Positions 1 through 6,433 are shown, counted from the first letter of the stretch. The stretch is 9,789 nucleotides of DNA from Tannerellaceae bacterium (GCA_031280645.1 JAITGL010000028.1:1-9789), one strand, 5' to 3'. Notes: generated by a model from the sequence alone, not told the origin. Numbers and translations are program-made.

Positions 1-842
1 CATGTCGTCTTGAACTCTTCGGGGTCGAGATAAACCACCACTTTGCGCATCTCGCGATCCATCATCTTGAAGTTGACCTTGAGGGAAAGTTTAGCGGCCA
101 GCTCAAAGCATTGGCTGTCCGATCCGGCGTACAGGCCACGAACCTGCAATCCGTCGGGCCCGCCCGAAACAACGGTCTGGATGTAGATAATGGGCAAGTG
201 AGCGATGAAGCGGTTGGCATAGTTCATCACCATCCTAACGGGGTTGTCGGCCCGTCCCATTATCCGCTCCATGCCGTAAGCCGCGCCGATGAAGTGACTT
301 TTGTTGATACCGTCGGCTCCTCCGGTTCCAACAAAGATGTTTTTATTATAGTTGGCCATACCGATAACCTCGTGCGGCACTACCTGACCGATAGAGAGGA
401 TCAGGTCGTACCCTCCCTCGAACAGCAGCCTGTTAACCTGCGCCGGCCAGGGATAATCAACTGCTCCTTCCGACGCCTCGGCAACATATTCGGCCGGCGT
501 TTCGCCTACCGTAACCACATCATCCCTCCAGTTATGCACCTTGAAAAGCGACTGCGGAACTCCCGGAAACATCTTCCCGATTTCAGCCTCCGCCATAGGC
601 GCATGAGTGCCAAGGGCCGGCATAACGGCGTCAATGCAACGTCCGTAGTACTCGTAAGCATAACAGGTAAGCTCGCCGGCGCGCGAGTGGAAGCGGGTGA
701 AGTCGGGCGGGATAACCAGGACTTTAGTCCGACGCCCGAGCCGGTCAAAGATCTTAAAAAGCGATTCTTTTAGCTGAGCGGACGAAAAGGCTTTATCCGG
801 ATCGCCTTCGGCGTATATTAATTGAAAGTTATTCGATTCCAT
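1..842 (-). CDS. LarA-like nickel-pincer racemase/epimerase (partial, 3' end outside window)
   Basis: I translated this frame by hand from the ATG at 842; 280 codons are present without a stop before the window edge, so the C-terminal part is missing. The N-terminal half matches the lactate racemase LarA family (DUF2088). It has PPDFTRFHS (residues 45-53, with the DxxR pair D47/R50), GTHAP (H80), and then H157, K167 and H183. In Lactiplantibacillus LarA the corresponding residues are D72/R75, H108, H174, the lysine K184 that carries the nickel-pincer nucleotide, and the nickel ligand H200. The spacings H-10-K-16-H are identical here, so the enzyme should be cofactor-competent. The family inverts the C2 stereocentre of 2-hydroxy acids. 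The start lies six bases after the upstream kinase gene, so the two are probably one operon, which favours a sugar-acid substrate over lactate. The substrate is inference. No larB/C/E cofactor genes are visible in the window. Confidence 0.87.
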   Translation of the reverse strand, partial: MESNNFQLIYAEGDPDKAFSSAQLKESLFKIFDRLGRRTKVLVIPPDFTRFHSRAGELTCYAYEYYGRCIDAVMPALGTHAPMAEAEIGKMFPGVPQSLFKVHNWRDDVVTVGETPAEYVAEASEGAVDYPWPAQVNRLLFEGGYDLILSIGQVVPHEVIGMANYNKNIFVGTGGADGINKSHFIGAAYGMERIMGRADNPVRMVMNYANRFIAHLPIIYIQTVVSGGPDGLQVRGLYAGSDSQCFELAAKLSLKVNFKMMDREMRKVVVYLDPEEFKTT

Positions 843-848
843 TTTCAA

Positions 849-1925
849 TTATCTAAGCACCCGCGCGTTCCCCTTCCACACGCTCCAAACCTGCTCCTCA
901 TCCGCCGGCTGGGCATAGTCGGTAAGGAAAGTAACGGCGAGCGCGCCGGTGGCCCAGCCGAACTGTATCCATTTTGAAGGTTCCCATTCGCGAAGGATGC
1001 CGTGGAGCAAGCCGCCCACAAAGCCGTCGCCCCCGCCTATGCGGTCGAGTACGCCGATGGGGCGCGGCTCAACGGCGTGCCATTCTTCGCCGGCGAGCAT
1101 CAGGGCTCCCCAGAGGTGGCTGCCGGCGTTCACAACTTCGCGGAGGGTTGTGGCGTAAACCGACGCGTGCGGGAAGCTTTGCTTCACGCGGCCTATCATT
1201 TCCTTAAAGCCGTCGATCTTGCCGGTCAGGCCTTTGCCGCCAGCCTCGGGGCCTTGCACTCCGAGGCAAAGCTGGAAGTCTTCTTCGTTGCCCACAAGGA
1301 TATCGGATATTGAAGCTATCTCGCGGAAGATGGCGCCAAGCTCTTCCTCGCGGCCTTGCCAGAAGGAGGCGCGATGGTTGAGGTCGAACGATATCAGCGT
1401 TCCGTATTTGCGGGCGGCGCGGGCCAGCTCAAGGCAAAAGATCCCGGTTTCGGGCGACAGGGCTCCTACAAGTCCCGACAGATGCAGTATCCTCGCGCCT
1501 TCCCTGTTGAACAAACGGTCGAGATCAAAGGCGTCGACGCTAAGCAAGCGGCCTACTTCGCCCGCGCGATCGTTCCAAACTCTCGGGCCCCGCGATCCGA
1601 AGCCGCTGTCGGCAATGTTTATCTGATGGCGGTATCCCCAGGGGCCGCCCTGTTCAACCTCCATGGCTTCGAGCGTAATATGCCGGGCGCTCAGGTTATC
1701 CTTAATGATTTGCGCCACCGGGCTGCCCTTTACCAGGGCGGTTAACACCTTAACCGGCATTCCCAGGTAGGCCGGAATACTGGCAACGTTCGACTCGGCG
1801 CTTGTGGCCTGCATAAAAAACATGTCGCTCTTGTGTACGGGCTGACCCTGGGCGGCCGGCGTGATCCGCAGGCCCATGCTTGTGGGCACAACCAGCGCCC
1901 ATTGGTAATTATCCTTAAGTTTCAT
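849..1925 (-). CDS. PfkB-family sugar kinase, 2-keto-3-deoxygluconate kinase-like
   Basis: This is a 358-residue ribokinase/PfkB-fold protein, the usual length for the family. The C-terminal signature DRIGGGDGFVGG (residues 294-305) carries the anion-hole glycines and the presumed catalytic base D300. SFDLNHRASFW (179-189) resembles the FDxNxRxxLW segment typical of 2-keto-3-deoxygluconate (KDG) kinases, and LVGNEEDF (210-217) is the usual nucleotide-side loop. It most likely phosphorylates a keto-sugar acid such as KDG to the 6-phosphate in the cytoplasm, feeding an Entner-Doudoroff-type aldolase. The aldolase is not in the window. The ATG at 1925 is preceded by A/T-rich DNA and no Shine-Dalgarno, as is usual in Bacteroidota, with a promoter -7 box about 37 bases upstream. 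It is the first gene of a unit with the LarA-like gene. Other PfkB substrates (fructose, ribose or other keto-sugar acids) are not excluded. Confidence 0.88.
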   Translation of the reverse strand: MKLKDNYQWALVVPTSMGLRITPAAQGQPVHKSDMFFMQATSAESNVASIPAYLGMPVKVLTALVKGSPVAQIIKDNLSARHITLEAMEVEQGGPWGYRHQINIADSGFGSRGPRVWNDRAGEVGRLLSVDAFDLDRLFNREGARILHLSGLVGALSPETGIFCLELARAARKYGTLISFDLNHRASFWQGREEELGAIFREIASISDILVGNEEDFQLCLGVQGPEAGGKGLTGKIDGFKEMIGRVKQSFPHASVYATTLREVVNAGSHLWGALMLAGEEWHAVEPRPIGVLDRIGGGDGFVGGLLHGILREWEPSKWIQFGWATGALAVTFLTDYAQPADEEQVWSVWKGNARVLR

Positions 1926-1961
1926 ATTAAAAATATTTTATGGAATTAGAAATTTCGCTTG

Positions 1962-1969
1962 CAAAGATA
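1962..1969 (-). promoter_or_regulatory. Bacteroidota -7 box for the kinase/LarA-like unit
   Basis: Read on the minus strand this is TATCTTTG, a perfect match to the TAnnTTTG -7 consensus of the Bacteroidota housekeeping sigma factor. It would start transcription near 1955, giving a leader of about 30 bases before the kinase ATG. I see no clear TTG/TTTG -33 box at the usual 19-23 base distance, so the promoter may be weak or activator-dependent. Confidence 0.55.
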
Positions 1970-1995
1970 AACGAGTTTTTCATTTACGGCCGTTC

Positions 1996-2055
1996 GGGGC
2001 ATAAAGCCCGGGGCAAACGGCATTTAGCCCCTTTGCCGGCAGGTTCGCCGGAACC
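1996..2055. other. Cluster of small GC-rich hairpins between kinase promoter and repeat array
   Basis: Three short inverted repeats sit side by side: GGGC/GCCC (1997-2000 with 2006-2009), GGGGC/GCCCC (2010-2014 with 2027-2031), and GGTTC-gccg-GAACC (2042-2055). They lie upstream of the kinase promoter box and could bind a regulator or be structural residue of the neighbouring repeats. I recognise no known element. Confidence 0.35.
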
Positions 2056-2151
2056 CCTCCGGGACTTTTATCCTGCTCTGAGGGGGAGGGATGAGTATGT
2101 ATCAAGAGTAAAGCCGCAGGCAGATAGCCTCATTGAACGGGACAGCTTAAA

Positions 2152-2550
2152 TTCCCCCTGGATATTTTCACTTTCCTCCTGGATCCGGCTGATTTCTCCC
2201 TGGAGAAAACATATTTCTCCTAGGAGAATGTTGCTTGCTCCCGGGGTCCGGCTGTTTTCTCCCGGGAGAAAACGTATTTCTCCTGGGAGAATGTTGCTTG
2301 CTCCCGGGGTCCGGCTGTTTTCTCCTGGGAGAAAACATATTTCTCCTGGGAGAATGTTGCTTGCTCCCGGGGTCCGGCTGCTTTCTCCCTGGAGCCAACT
2401 GCTTTCTCCTGGGAGAATGTTGCTTGCTCCCGGGGTCCGACTGCTTTCTCCCTGGAGCCAACTGCTTTCTCCTGGGAGAATGTTGCTTGCTCCTTGGAGA
2501 ATGTTGCTTGCTCCCGGGAGCCGGCTGCTTTCTCCTGGGTGAAAATCGCC
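2152..2550. repeat. 19-copy tandem array of exactly 21-bp units with palindromic cores
   Basis: Aligning by eye gives 19 consecutive units of exactly 21 bp with no length change (2152-2172, 2173-2193 ... 2530-2550). Each unit is two bases (tt or tg), a 10-bp core and a 9-bp spacer. Twelve cores read CTCCnnGGAG with variable centres (CT, TA, CG, TG, TT). Four read CTCCCGGGGT, which breaks the dyad on the right. Units 1, 2 and 19 are degenerate edge copies. Spacers fall into classes: aatgttgct, ccggctgtt/ccggctgct, aaaacatat and ccaactgct. Units 4-15 run as four consecutive 63-bp triplets (2215-2277, 2278-2340, 2341-2403, 2404-2466). Because 21 is divisible by three and the units hold almost no stop codons, long open frames cross the array on both strands; I regard these as spurious. 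The array lies intergenically between a divergent kinase promoter and the terminator of a convergent gene. Function unknown: a protein-binding array or recombination-prone minisatellite are the main options. Confidence 0.93.
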
Positions 2551-2621
2551 TGGGTTTGCAGTTTTTTGCCGGGGCTGGGATTATTCCGGGATATTTGTTT
2601 CGGGGGGTAATATATTAAACT

Positions 2622-2653
2622 GAAGAAAGCCGGACTGTTGCCCGGCTTTCTTC
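2622..2653 (-). terminator. Hairpin terminator after the FMN split-barrel gene
   Basis: A perfect 12-bp stem, GAAGAAAGCCGG (2622-2633) with CCGGCTTTCTTC (2642-2653), encloses an 8-base loop. It lies 23 bases past the stop of the minus-strand gene ending at 2677. In that direction the stem is followed by AGTTTAATATATT, a weak U-rich tail. It would also insulate the operon from the repeat array. Confidence 0.72.
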
Positions 2654-2676
2654 GTTGGAATATAATCTGCCTTGGG

Positions 2677-3105
2677 TTAAGGGTTGTTGATAACTTCGGC
2701 GTCCATTTGTCCGGAGCTGAAATCGGAATAGTATGCGGTGTCGATTATGATTTTGTAGCATACGGTTTCGTCGTTGGGCATGTCTTTAAACTCCGGGTGG
2801 CGGGTGTAGAGTTCGTTCAGGTATGCCTTTTCTTCGGCTTCGGAGGGGGTTGCAACGGCGCCGTCGGCCGTTACCATTTCGGTTTCGGTCATTACGGAGA
2901 GGCTGATGCGGGGATTTTTTGCAAGCTTTTGTCCTTTGATGCTGCGCGGGTCGGTTCCGAAGAGTATGGCTTCGCCTTCAAGGACGTATTGCTCGATTAC
3001 GGATGCGCGGGGCCTGTCGTCGGCCGATGTGGCGAGTACGGCTACGGCTTGTTTTTTTAAGAGGTTGATAACTCGTTTCATTGGTTTATTGTAATCGTTA
3101 TACAT
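2677..3105 (-). CDS. Pyridoxamine 5'-phosphate oxidase-like FMN-binding split-barrel protein
   Basis: This 142-residue protein has the size and pattern of the small PNPOx-like flavin split-barrel family. An N-terminal helix (KRVINLLKKQ) is followed by AVAVLATSADDRPRAS (residues 20-35), the first barrel strand pair. GEAILFGTDPRSIKGQKLAKNPRISLSV (44-71) resembles the region where these proteins bind FMN phosphate and dimerise. Such proteins range from PNP oxidases to F420/heme/flavin-binding reductases; with no family-specific residues visible I assign only the fold and probable FMN binding in the cytoplasm. The ATG at 3105 abuts the TAA of the upstream outer-membrane gene (3106-3108), consistent with translational coupling. 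An alternative ATG at 3081 would remove eight residues and leave a 24-base gap; homologue alignment would decide. It is the last gene of a probable three-gene unit. Confidence 0.82.
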   Translation of the reverse strand: MYNDYNKPMKRVINLLKKQAVAVLATSADDRPRASVIEQYVLEGEAILFGTDPRSIKGQKLAKNPRISLSVMTETEMVTADGAVATPSEAEEKAYLNELYTRHPEFKDMPNDETVCYKIIIDTAYYSDFSSGQMDAEVINNP

Positions 3106-3822
3106 TTAATATATACGGTATCCTACGGCTATTGAAACGGTGTTTGTCTTTATGGAATAGTCGGTTCCTGTAAGGTTAAACACGGTTCTGAGGTCGTCGC
3201 TTGCGAGGTTGGCAAGGCCGAGCTCGTAGTTTAAATAGAAGTTGAGGCGTCCGAATTCAATTCCGGCGCCTACGCCGAGGCCGTAGTTAAAGTTTTTCAT
3301 AAATCCGCTGTCGCCGAAGAGGTCGGTATCGGGCAGGCTGCCTCCGGCTTCAAAGCCGAGGATTCCGGCTGATGCGTTCATCGAGAGCTTGCCGCCGACG
3401 CCGTATCCGATCCATGGGCCTATCCGGGGTACAAAGCGGGTGTCGCGGTCTATTTCTATCTTGTATGCAAAATAGAGCGGCACTTGGAGGAATAGCGGGT
3501 TGGCCGCCATGTTAAGCTCGGCGGAGGCTGGGATGCCGAGCACGTTTTCGGAGTATGAGTGCTTGGACTTGTATCCTTTTTGAGTGAGGTCGAGGCCCGA
3601 CATGAGGTATACTTCGTCGGTAAAGTGGATGTCCCATGCAAGGCCCAGTACAAAGCCGAGTTTAAATTCGGGATCGCCGAGTATGTTTTGCACGTTGGCG
3701 TCCATCGGCATTACCGAGAAGTTAACTCCGGCGCGGATGCCTATGTCGGAGTATACTTGCGCTTTTGCTTGCGAGATTGTTGCAGCGAATATTATTGCTG
3801 CGATGATAAGAATACGTTTCAT
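3106..3822 (-). CDS. Small outer-membrane beta-barrel protein (OmpW/PorT-like porin family)
   Basis: A 238-residue protein with a clear Sec signal peptide, MKRILIIAAIIFAATISQAKA, cut before Q22. The mature part alternates short amphipathic strands with Gly/Asn/Asp turns: DIGIRAGVNFSVMP at the start, then FKLGFVLGLAWDIHF, YLMSGLDLTQKGYKS, FLQVPLYFAYKIE, YGLGVGAGIEFGRLNFYLNYELGL, and the C-terminal strand VSIAVGYRIY. This is the pattern of the roughly 8-stranded outer-membrane barrel families widespread in Bacteroidota (OMP_b-brl_2/PorT-like), and a C-terminal aromatic is the usual barrel-assembly signal. No substrate can be read from the sequence. It lies 42 bases downstream of the DUF1080-PHP lipoprotein gene and directly abuts the FMN split-barrel gene, so co-transcription is likely. 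It may be a small pore or a structural envelope protein. Confidence 0.82.
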   Translation of the reverse strand: MKRILIIAAIIFAATISQAKAQVYSDIGIRAGVNFSVMPMDANVQNILGDPEFKLGFVLGLAWDIHFTDEVYLMSGLDLTQKGYKSKHSYSENVLGIPASAELNMAANPLFLQVPLYFAYKIEIDRDTRFVPRIGPWIGYGVGGKLSMNASAGILGFEAGGSLPDTDLFGDSGFMKNFNYGLGVGAGIEFGRLNFYLNYELGLANLASDDLRTVFNLTGTDYSIKTNTVSIAVGYRIY

Positions 3823-3864
3823 TTTCTACCTATATATTTTGTGAGTAATTAATTGTGTTAACAG

Positions 3865-5250
3865 TTAAATTTTTATTTGCGGCTTGTACATGTCTTGTGC
3901 TGTGATGCCGCATTCGTTTTTCATTTGTATGGAGTATTCCATGAGGCCGAGGTCGGCTTCGCCGTTGTTGGTTCCGAAGGTGAATTTTACTCCGGCGGCT
4001 TTTGCTTTCAGGATTATGGCTTTGTTGGGTATTTTGTACCGGCTGTTTATTTCGAGGGCTTTGCCGCTTTTGGCCATGGCGTCTACAAACTTGTTCATGC
4101 GTTCTTCGGTCCAAAACTCGTCGTAGCGGTCAGACATTTGCGGCGGGAGGAAGCAGGGGTTTACGTATATCTGCATGGGTTCCTTGAGTACCGAACAGAT
4201 GCGGTCGACAATCATGTCCATATATTCCTGCTCGTTGTCTATCCATGTTTCTTCCGCTATCCAGATGCGGCTGCGGCGTCCTTTATGGTCGGAAAAGGTG
4301 AGGGCGTCGGTAAATACGTAGTCAAACTCGTCGCGCACGGCTTGCGAGAAGGTGGTTATCCATTCGCGTCCTTCGGCTTGCATGGCGAGGATAAAGGGCT
4401 GTACGCGCATTGTGTCGAGAAAGGCGATAACGCCGGCGTCGTCGGTTATTGGGAATCCGATGCCGCAGTTGGGGGCGATGGCGTAATTTACTCCCGTGTA
4501 TCTCGACATGGCGGCGGCGTCTTCTTTCGTGAGGCCTCCTTTAAGGTGTATATGATAGTCGAGCACGGGGAAATTTTCCTGGTGGAGGCGGATTATGGGA
4601 TCGTTTTGCTCGTCGATGGCTCCGGCGGGTTGTCCTGCCGTGAGGGCTACGGCGGGGAGCGGGGTTACGGCGAGGCTGCGTATTTGTATCTCTCCGGCGC
4701 TCGAGGCCGATGTTATGGCAAAGGTTCCTTTTGAAAGGAGGGCTTTGGCGTTGGAGCCGGCGCGCCATGGGGCAATGGGCTCGACGTATTCAACCACCGG
4801 CGATCCGTTAATCTCAACCGTTATGGCTTTGCCTTCAACGCGGACAGTCATATTGTACCATTCGTCTTCCTTTATAAAGCTCTTGGTAAGGTTGCGAACG
4901 GAGAGGAGGCTTCCGCTCATTGTCCACCAAACGGGGTCGCTGCGATCGTTATTGATTGCTACGGCGTATCCTTTGGATAGCAGCGGTTCGGTATGGAACC
5001 AAACGGCGCCTTTGCCGCCGGGCGTTGTTCGCAAGTCCATCGAGAGGATAAAGTTCTCGTAACTGCCGCCTTTGAGGATAAGCTTGGAGTCGGCTCCCGA
5101 CAGGATAAAGCCGTTGTCAACGCTGCATTGCCCCGTTACGGTCCATTTCTTTATATCCAAAAGATCGCCTCCTGCGGGAGATGTCGAGCAGGAGAGGAAA
5201 AACAAGCTTCCTATTAGGAGCGAGGTTAAAACAGTAGATAATTGCTTCAT
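3865..5250 (-). CDS. Lipoprotein fusing a DUF1080-like domain to a PHP-like metal-hydrolase domain
   Basis: A 461-residue protein beginning with a lipoprotein signal peptide; the lipobox LFFLSC places the lipidated cysteine at residue 21. Residues about 32-193 form a concanavalin-like domain of the DUF1080 (3-keto-disaccharide hydrolase) type: W36, a strand ending in DLRTTPGGKGAVWFHTE (72-88), GYAVAINND (94-102), EWYNMTVRVEGKAITVEINGSPVVEY (130-155) and a closing strand GEIQIRSLAVTPL. A linker leads to residues about 228-461, which look like a PHP-superfamily TIM-like barrel: LDYHIHLKGG (230-239) supplies the DxHxH metal motif. E293, FTDAL (312-316), LEINSRYKIPN (399-409) and GTNNGEADLG (425-434) sit where later PHP motifs occur. 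The last of these replaces the usual GSDxH. A hydrolytic, metal-dependent role on sugar-related substrates at the cell envelope is inferred. It is the first gene of the minus-strand trio and is divergent from a sugar isomerase-like lipoprotein. Confidence 0.83.
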   Translation of the reverse strand: MKQLSTVLTSLLIGSLFFLSCSTSPAGGDLLDIKKWTVTGQCSVDNGFILSGADSKLILKGGSYENFILSMDLRTTPGGKGAVWFHTEPLLSKGYAVAINNDRSDPVWWTMSGSLLSVRNLTKSFIKEDEWYNMTVRVEGKAITVEINGSPVVEYVEPIAPWRAGSNAKALLSKGTFAITSASSAGEIQIRSLAVTPLPAVALTAGQPAGAIDEQNDPIIRLHQENFPVLDYHIHLKGGLTKEDAAAMSRYTGVNYAIAPNCGIGFPITDDAGVIAFLDTMRVQPFILAMQAEGREWITTFSQAVRDEFDYVFTDALTFSDHKGRRSRIWIAEETWIDNEQEYMDMIVDRICSVLKEPMQIYVNPCFLPPQMSDRYDEFWTEERMNKFVDAMAKSGKALEINSRYKIPNKAIILKAKAAGVKFTFGTNNGEADLGLMEYSIQMKNECGITAQDMYKPQIKI

Positions 5251-5266
5251 GAGTTGCTGATAATTT

Positions 5267-5304
5267 TAAAGATTATAGTATAATTTTTTAAGAGCGTCCA
5301 AAAA
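5267..5304 (-). promoter_or_regulatory. Possible promoter for the DUF1080-PHP lipoprotein gene
   Basis: On the minus strand TTTTTGG (5298-5304) could serve as the -33 box and AATCTTTA (5267-5274) as a -7 box matching six of eight positions of TAnnTTTG. The spacer is 23 bases, at the long end of what is usual. The whole gap from 5251 to 5397 is A/T-rich and shared with the divergent gene, so a common regulator is possible. Confidence 0.3.
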
Positions 5305-5316
5305 TAATATATTTTT

Positions 5317-5350
5317 TTAGATGACGGATAAGAATATAATTTTACTTTTG
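5317..5350 (+). promoter_or_regulatory. Promoter for the TIM-barrel lipoprotein gene
   Basis: TACTTTTG (5343-5350) is a perfect TAnnTTTG -7 box, placing the start of transcription near 5357 and leaving a leader of about 40 bases. The -33 region is only a partial match (TTAG at 5317-5320, spacer 22). Confidence 0.55.
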
Positions 5351-5397
5351 TACTCACAAATCCAAACAACTTTTAATACTTCTAATAATTGATATCT

Positions 5398-6282
5398 ATG
5401 CAGAACAGACGTGATTTTTTAAAACAAGCATCTTTCCTGCTTGCGGGAAGCATCGCAGTTCCCTCCGTACTAACTTCATGCGGAGGAAGTAAAGCCGCAG
5501 CAGCTAAGAAAAACATAGGGTTGCAACTCTATTCGCTCCGCGAAATGGTTAAAGACGATGGTATCCAAAAGGTACTCGAAGCCGTTTCAAAAATGGGATA
5601 CACAACCGTTGAGCTGGCCAGCTATGCCGACGGCAAAATCTACAACATGGCCCCTGCCGAGTTCAAAAAGCTGCTCGACGACAACGGCCTTAAATGCACC
5701 AGCGCCCACCTGAGCACATCGTACACAAAAGAAACTGCAGCCAACGCTTTCCTGTTTTGGGACAAAGCCATCGAAGCCCATAATGTTCTCGGAGTAAAGT
5801 ATCTCATACAGCCATGGCTGGACGTTAGCGAAAACACTCCGCTCGACGATCTCAAAATGTACTGCGACTACTTCTCCATGGTTGGACAGAAAACCGCAGC
5901 CGCAAGCATAGCCTTCGGGTATCACAACCACGACCACGAGTTCCAGCAGATAGAAGGCAAGCCCATCCTCGACATCATGCTCGACACCGTAAGCAAGAAC
6001 CATGTAGTGTTTGAGCTCGATGTTTACTGGTGCATCCAAGGCGGCCATGATCCGGTTGCTTACCTGAAAGAGCACTCCTCGCAGTTTAAGGTTATCCACA
6101 TTAAAGACGAGAAAGAAATCGGCGCAAGCGGACAAATCAACTTCCAGCCGATTTTCGAGCAGATGAAAACCAACAACATCAAAGACTGGTACGTTGAAGT
6201 GGAAGATTACACCAACAACGACCCTGTTGCCAGCGTTAAGGAGAGCTACGATTACCTTGCCGCAGCCGATTACGTATATTAA
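5398..6282 (+). CDS. Tat-exported lipoprotein, sugar isomerase/epimerase-like TIM barrel
   Basis: I start at the ATG at 5398 (294 residues) rather than the TTG nine bases upstream, because it puts the twin-arginine motif NRRDFLKQ (residues 3-10) at the very N-terminus. A hydrophobic stretch follows, and a lipobox LTSC gives a lipidated C28. The mature protein belongs to the xylose isomerase-like/AP-endonuclease-2 TIM-barrel superfamily. Visible elements are GLQLYSLR (41-48), VELASYADGK (71-80), HNHDHEF (176-182), FELDVYWCIQGGHDP (205-219), VIHIKDE (232-238) and WYVEVEDY (264-271). E72, H178, E207, D209, H234 and E267/E269 are candidate metal and catalytic residues. Tat export suggests folding, perhaps metal loading, in the cytoplasm before anchoring in the envelope. 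Relatives occur with DUF1080 proteins and Gfo/Idh/MocA oxidoreductases in Bacteroidota glycoside-oxidation loci; here a DUF1080-PHP protein lies divergently next to it. It stands alone between its own promoter and a strong terminator. The exact substrate is unknown. Confidence 0.88.
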   Translation: MQNRRDFLKQASFLLAGSIAVPSVLTSCGGSKAAAAKKNIGLQLYSLREMVKDDGIQKVLEAVSKMGYTTVELASYADGKIYNMAPAEFKKLLDDNGLKCTSAHLSTSYTKETAANAFLFWDKAIEAHNVLGVKYLIQPWLDVSENTPLDDLKMYCDYFSMVGQKTAAASIAFGYHNHDHEFQQIEGKPILDIMLDTVSKNHVVFELDVYWCIQGGHDPVAYLKEHSSQFKVIHIKDEKEIGASGQINFQPIFEQMKTNNIKDWYVEVEDYTNNDPVASVKESYDYLAAADYVY

Positions 6283-6306
6283 CAACAGCTGCAAACAAAA
6301 AACTTG

Positions 6307-6345
6307 GAGGAGGGAGCGCCGGGAGCGCTTCCTCCTCTTTTTTTT
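6307..6345 (+). terminator. Strong intrinsic terminator after the TIM-barrel gene
   Basis: A 13-bp stem (6307-6319 with 6325-6337, one G-U wobble) around a 5-base loop is followed at once by eight T residues (6338-6345). It begins 24 bases after the stop codon and is the best terminator in the window. Confidence 0.93.
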
Positions 6346-6433
6346 CGTTTGCCCACAACAGAGCAACCATGCGGCTCGTAGAAGTTTTGGGATGCAGATT
6401 TCAAAAAAATGTGTTCTAAAACATCGCTTATTA

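Noticed and set aside
111..773. Long plus-strand open frame (220 codons)
   Set aside because: It is antisense to the LarA-like gene, whose minus-strand frame carries conserved motifs; the plus frame has none.
2168..2461. Minus-strand 97-codon repeat protein
   Set aside because: It lies wholly within the tandem array and reflects the stop-free unit rather than coding selection.
1940..2542. Plus-strand 200-codon frame encoding SPGR/LAPG repeats
   Set aside because: It begins in the kinase promoter region, has no visible promoter, and its repeats follow from the 21-bp DNA unit, which is open in most other frames as well.
2152..2550. CRISPR array
   Set aside because: The period is 21 bp, the spacers are only 9 bp and recur in classes, and no cas genes are present.
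2152..2550. Plasmid replication-origin iterons
   Set aside because: Unit length fits, but no rep or partition gene, DnaA box or AT-rich melting region is seen and the context is chromosomal metabolic genes; kept only as a hypothesis.
3877..4734. Plus-strand 285-codon open frame
   Set aside because: Antisense shadow of the DUF1080-PHP lipoprotein gene; no recognisable protein pattern.
5587..6366. Minus-strand 259-codon open frame
   Set aside because: Antisense to the TIM-barrel lipoprotein and would start beyond that gene's terminator; no family signal.
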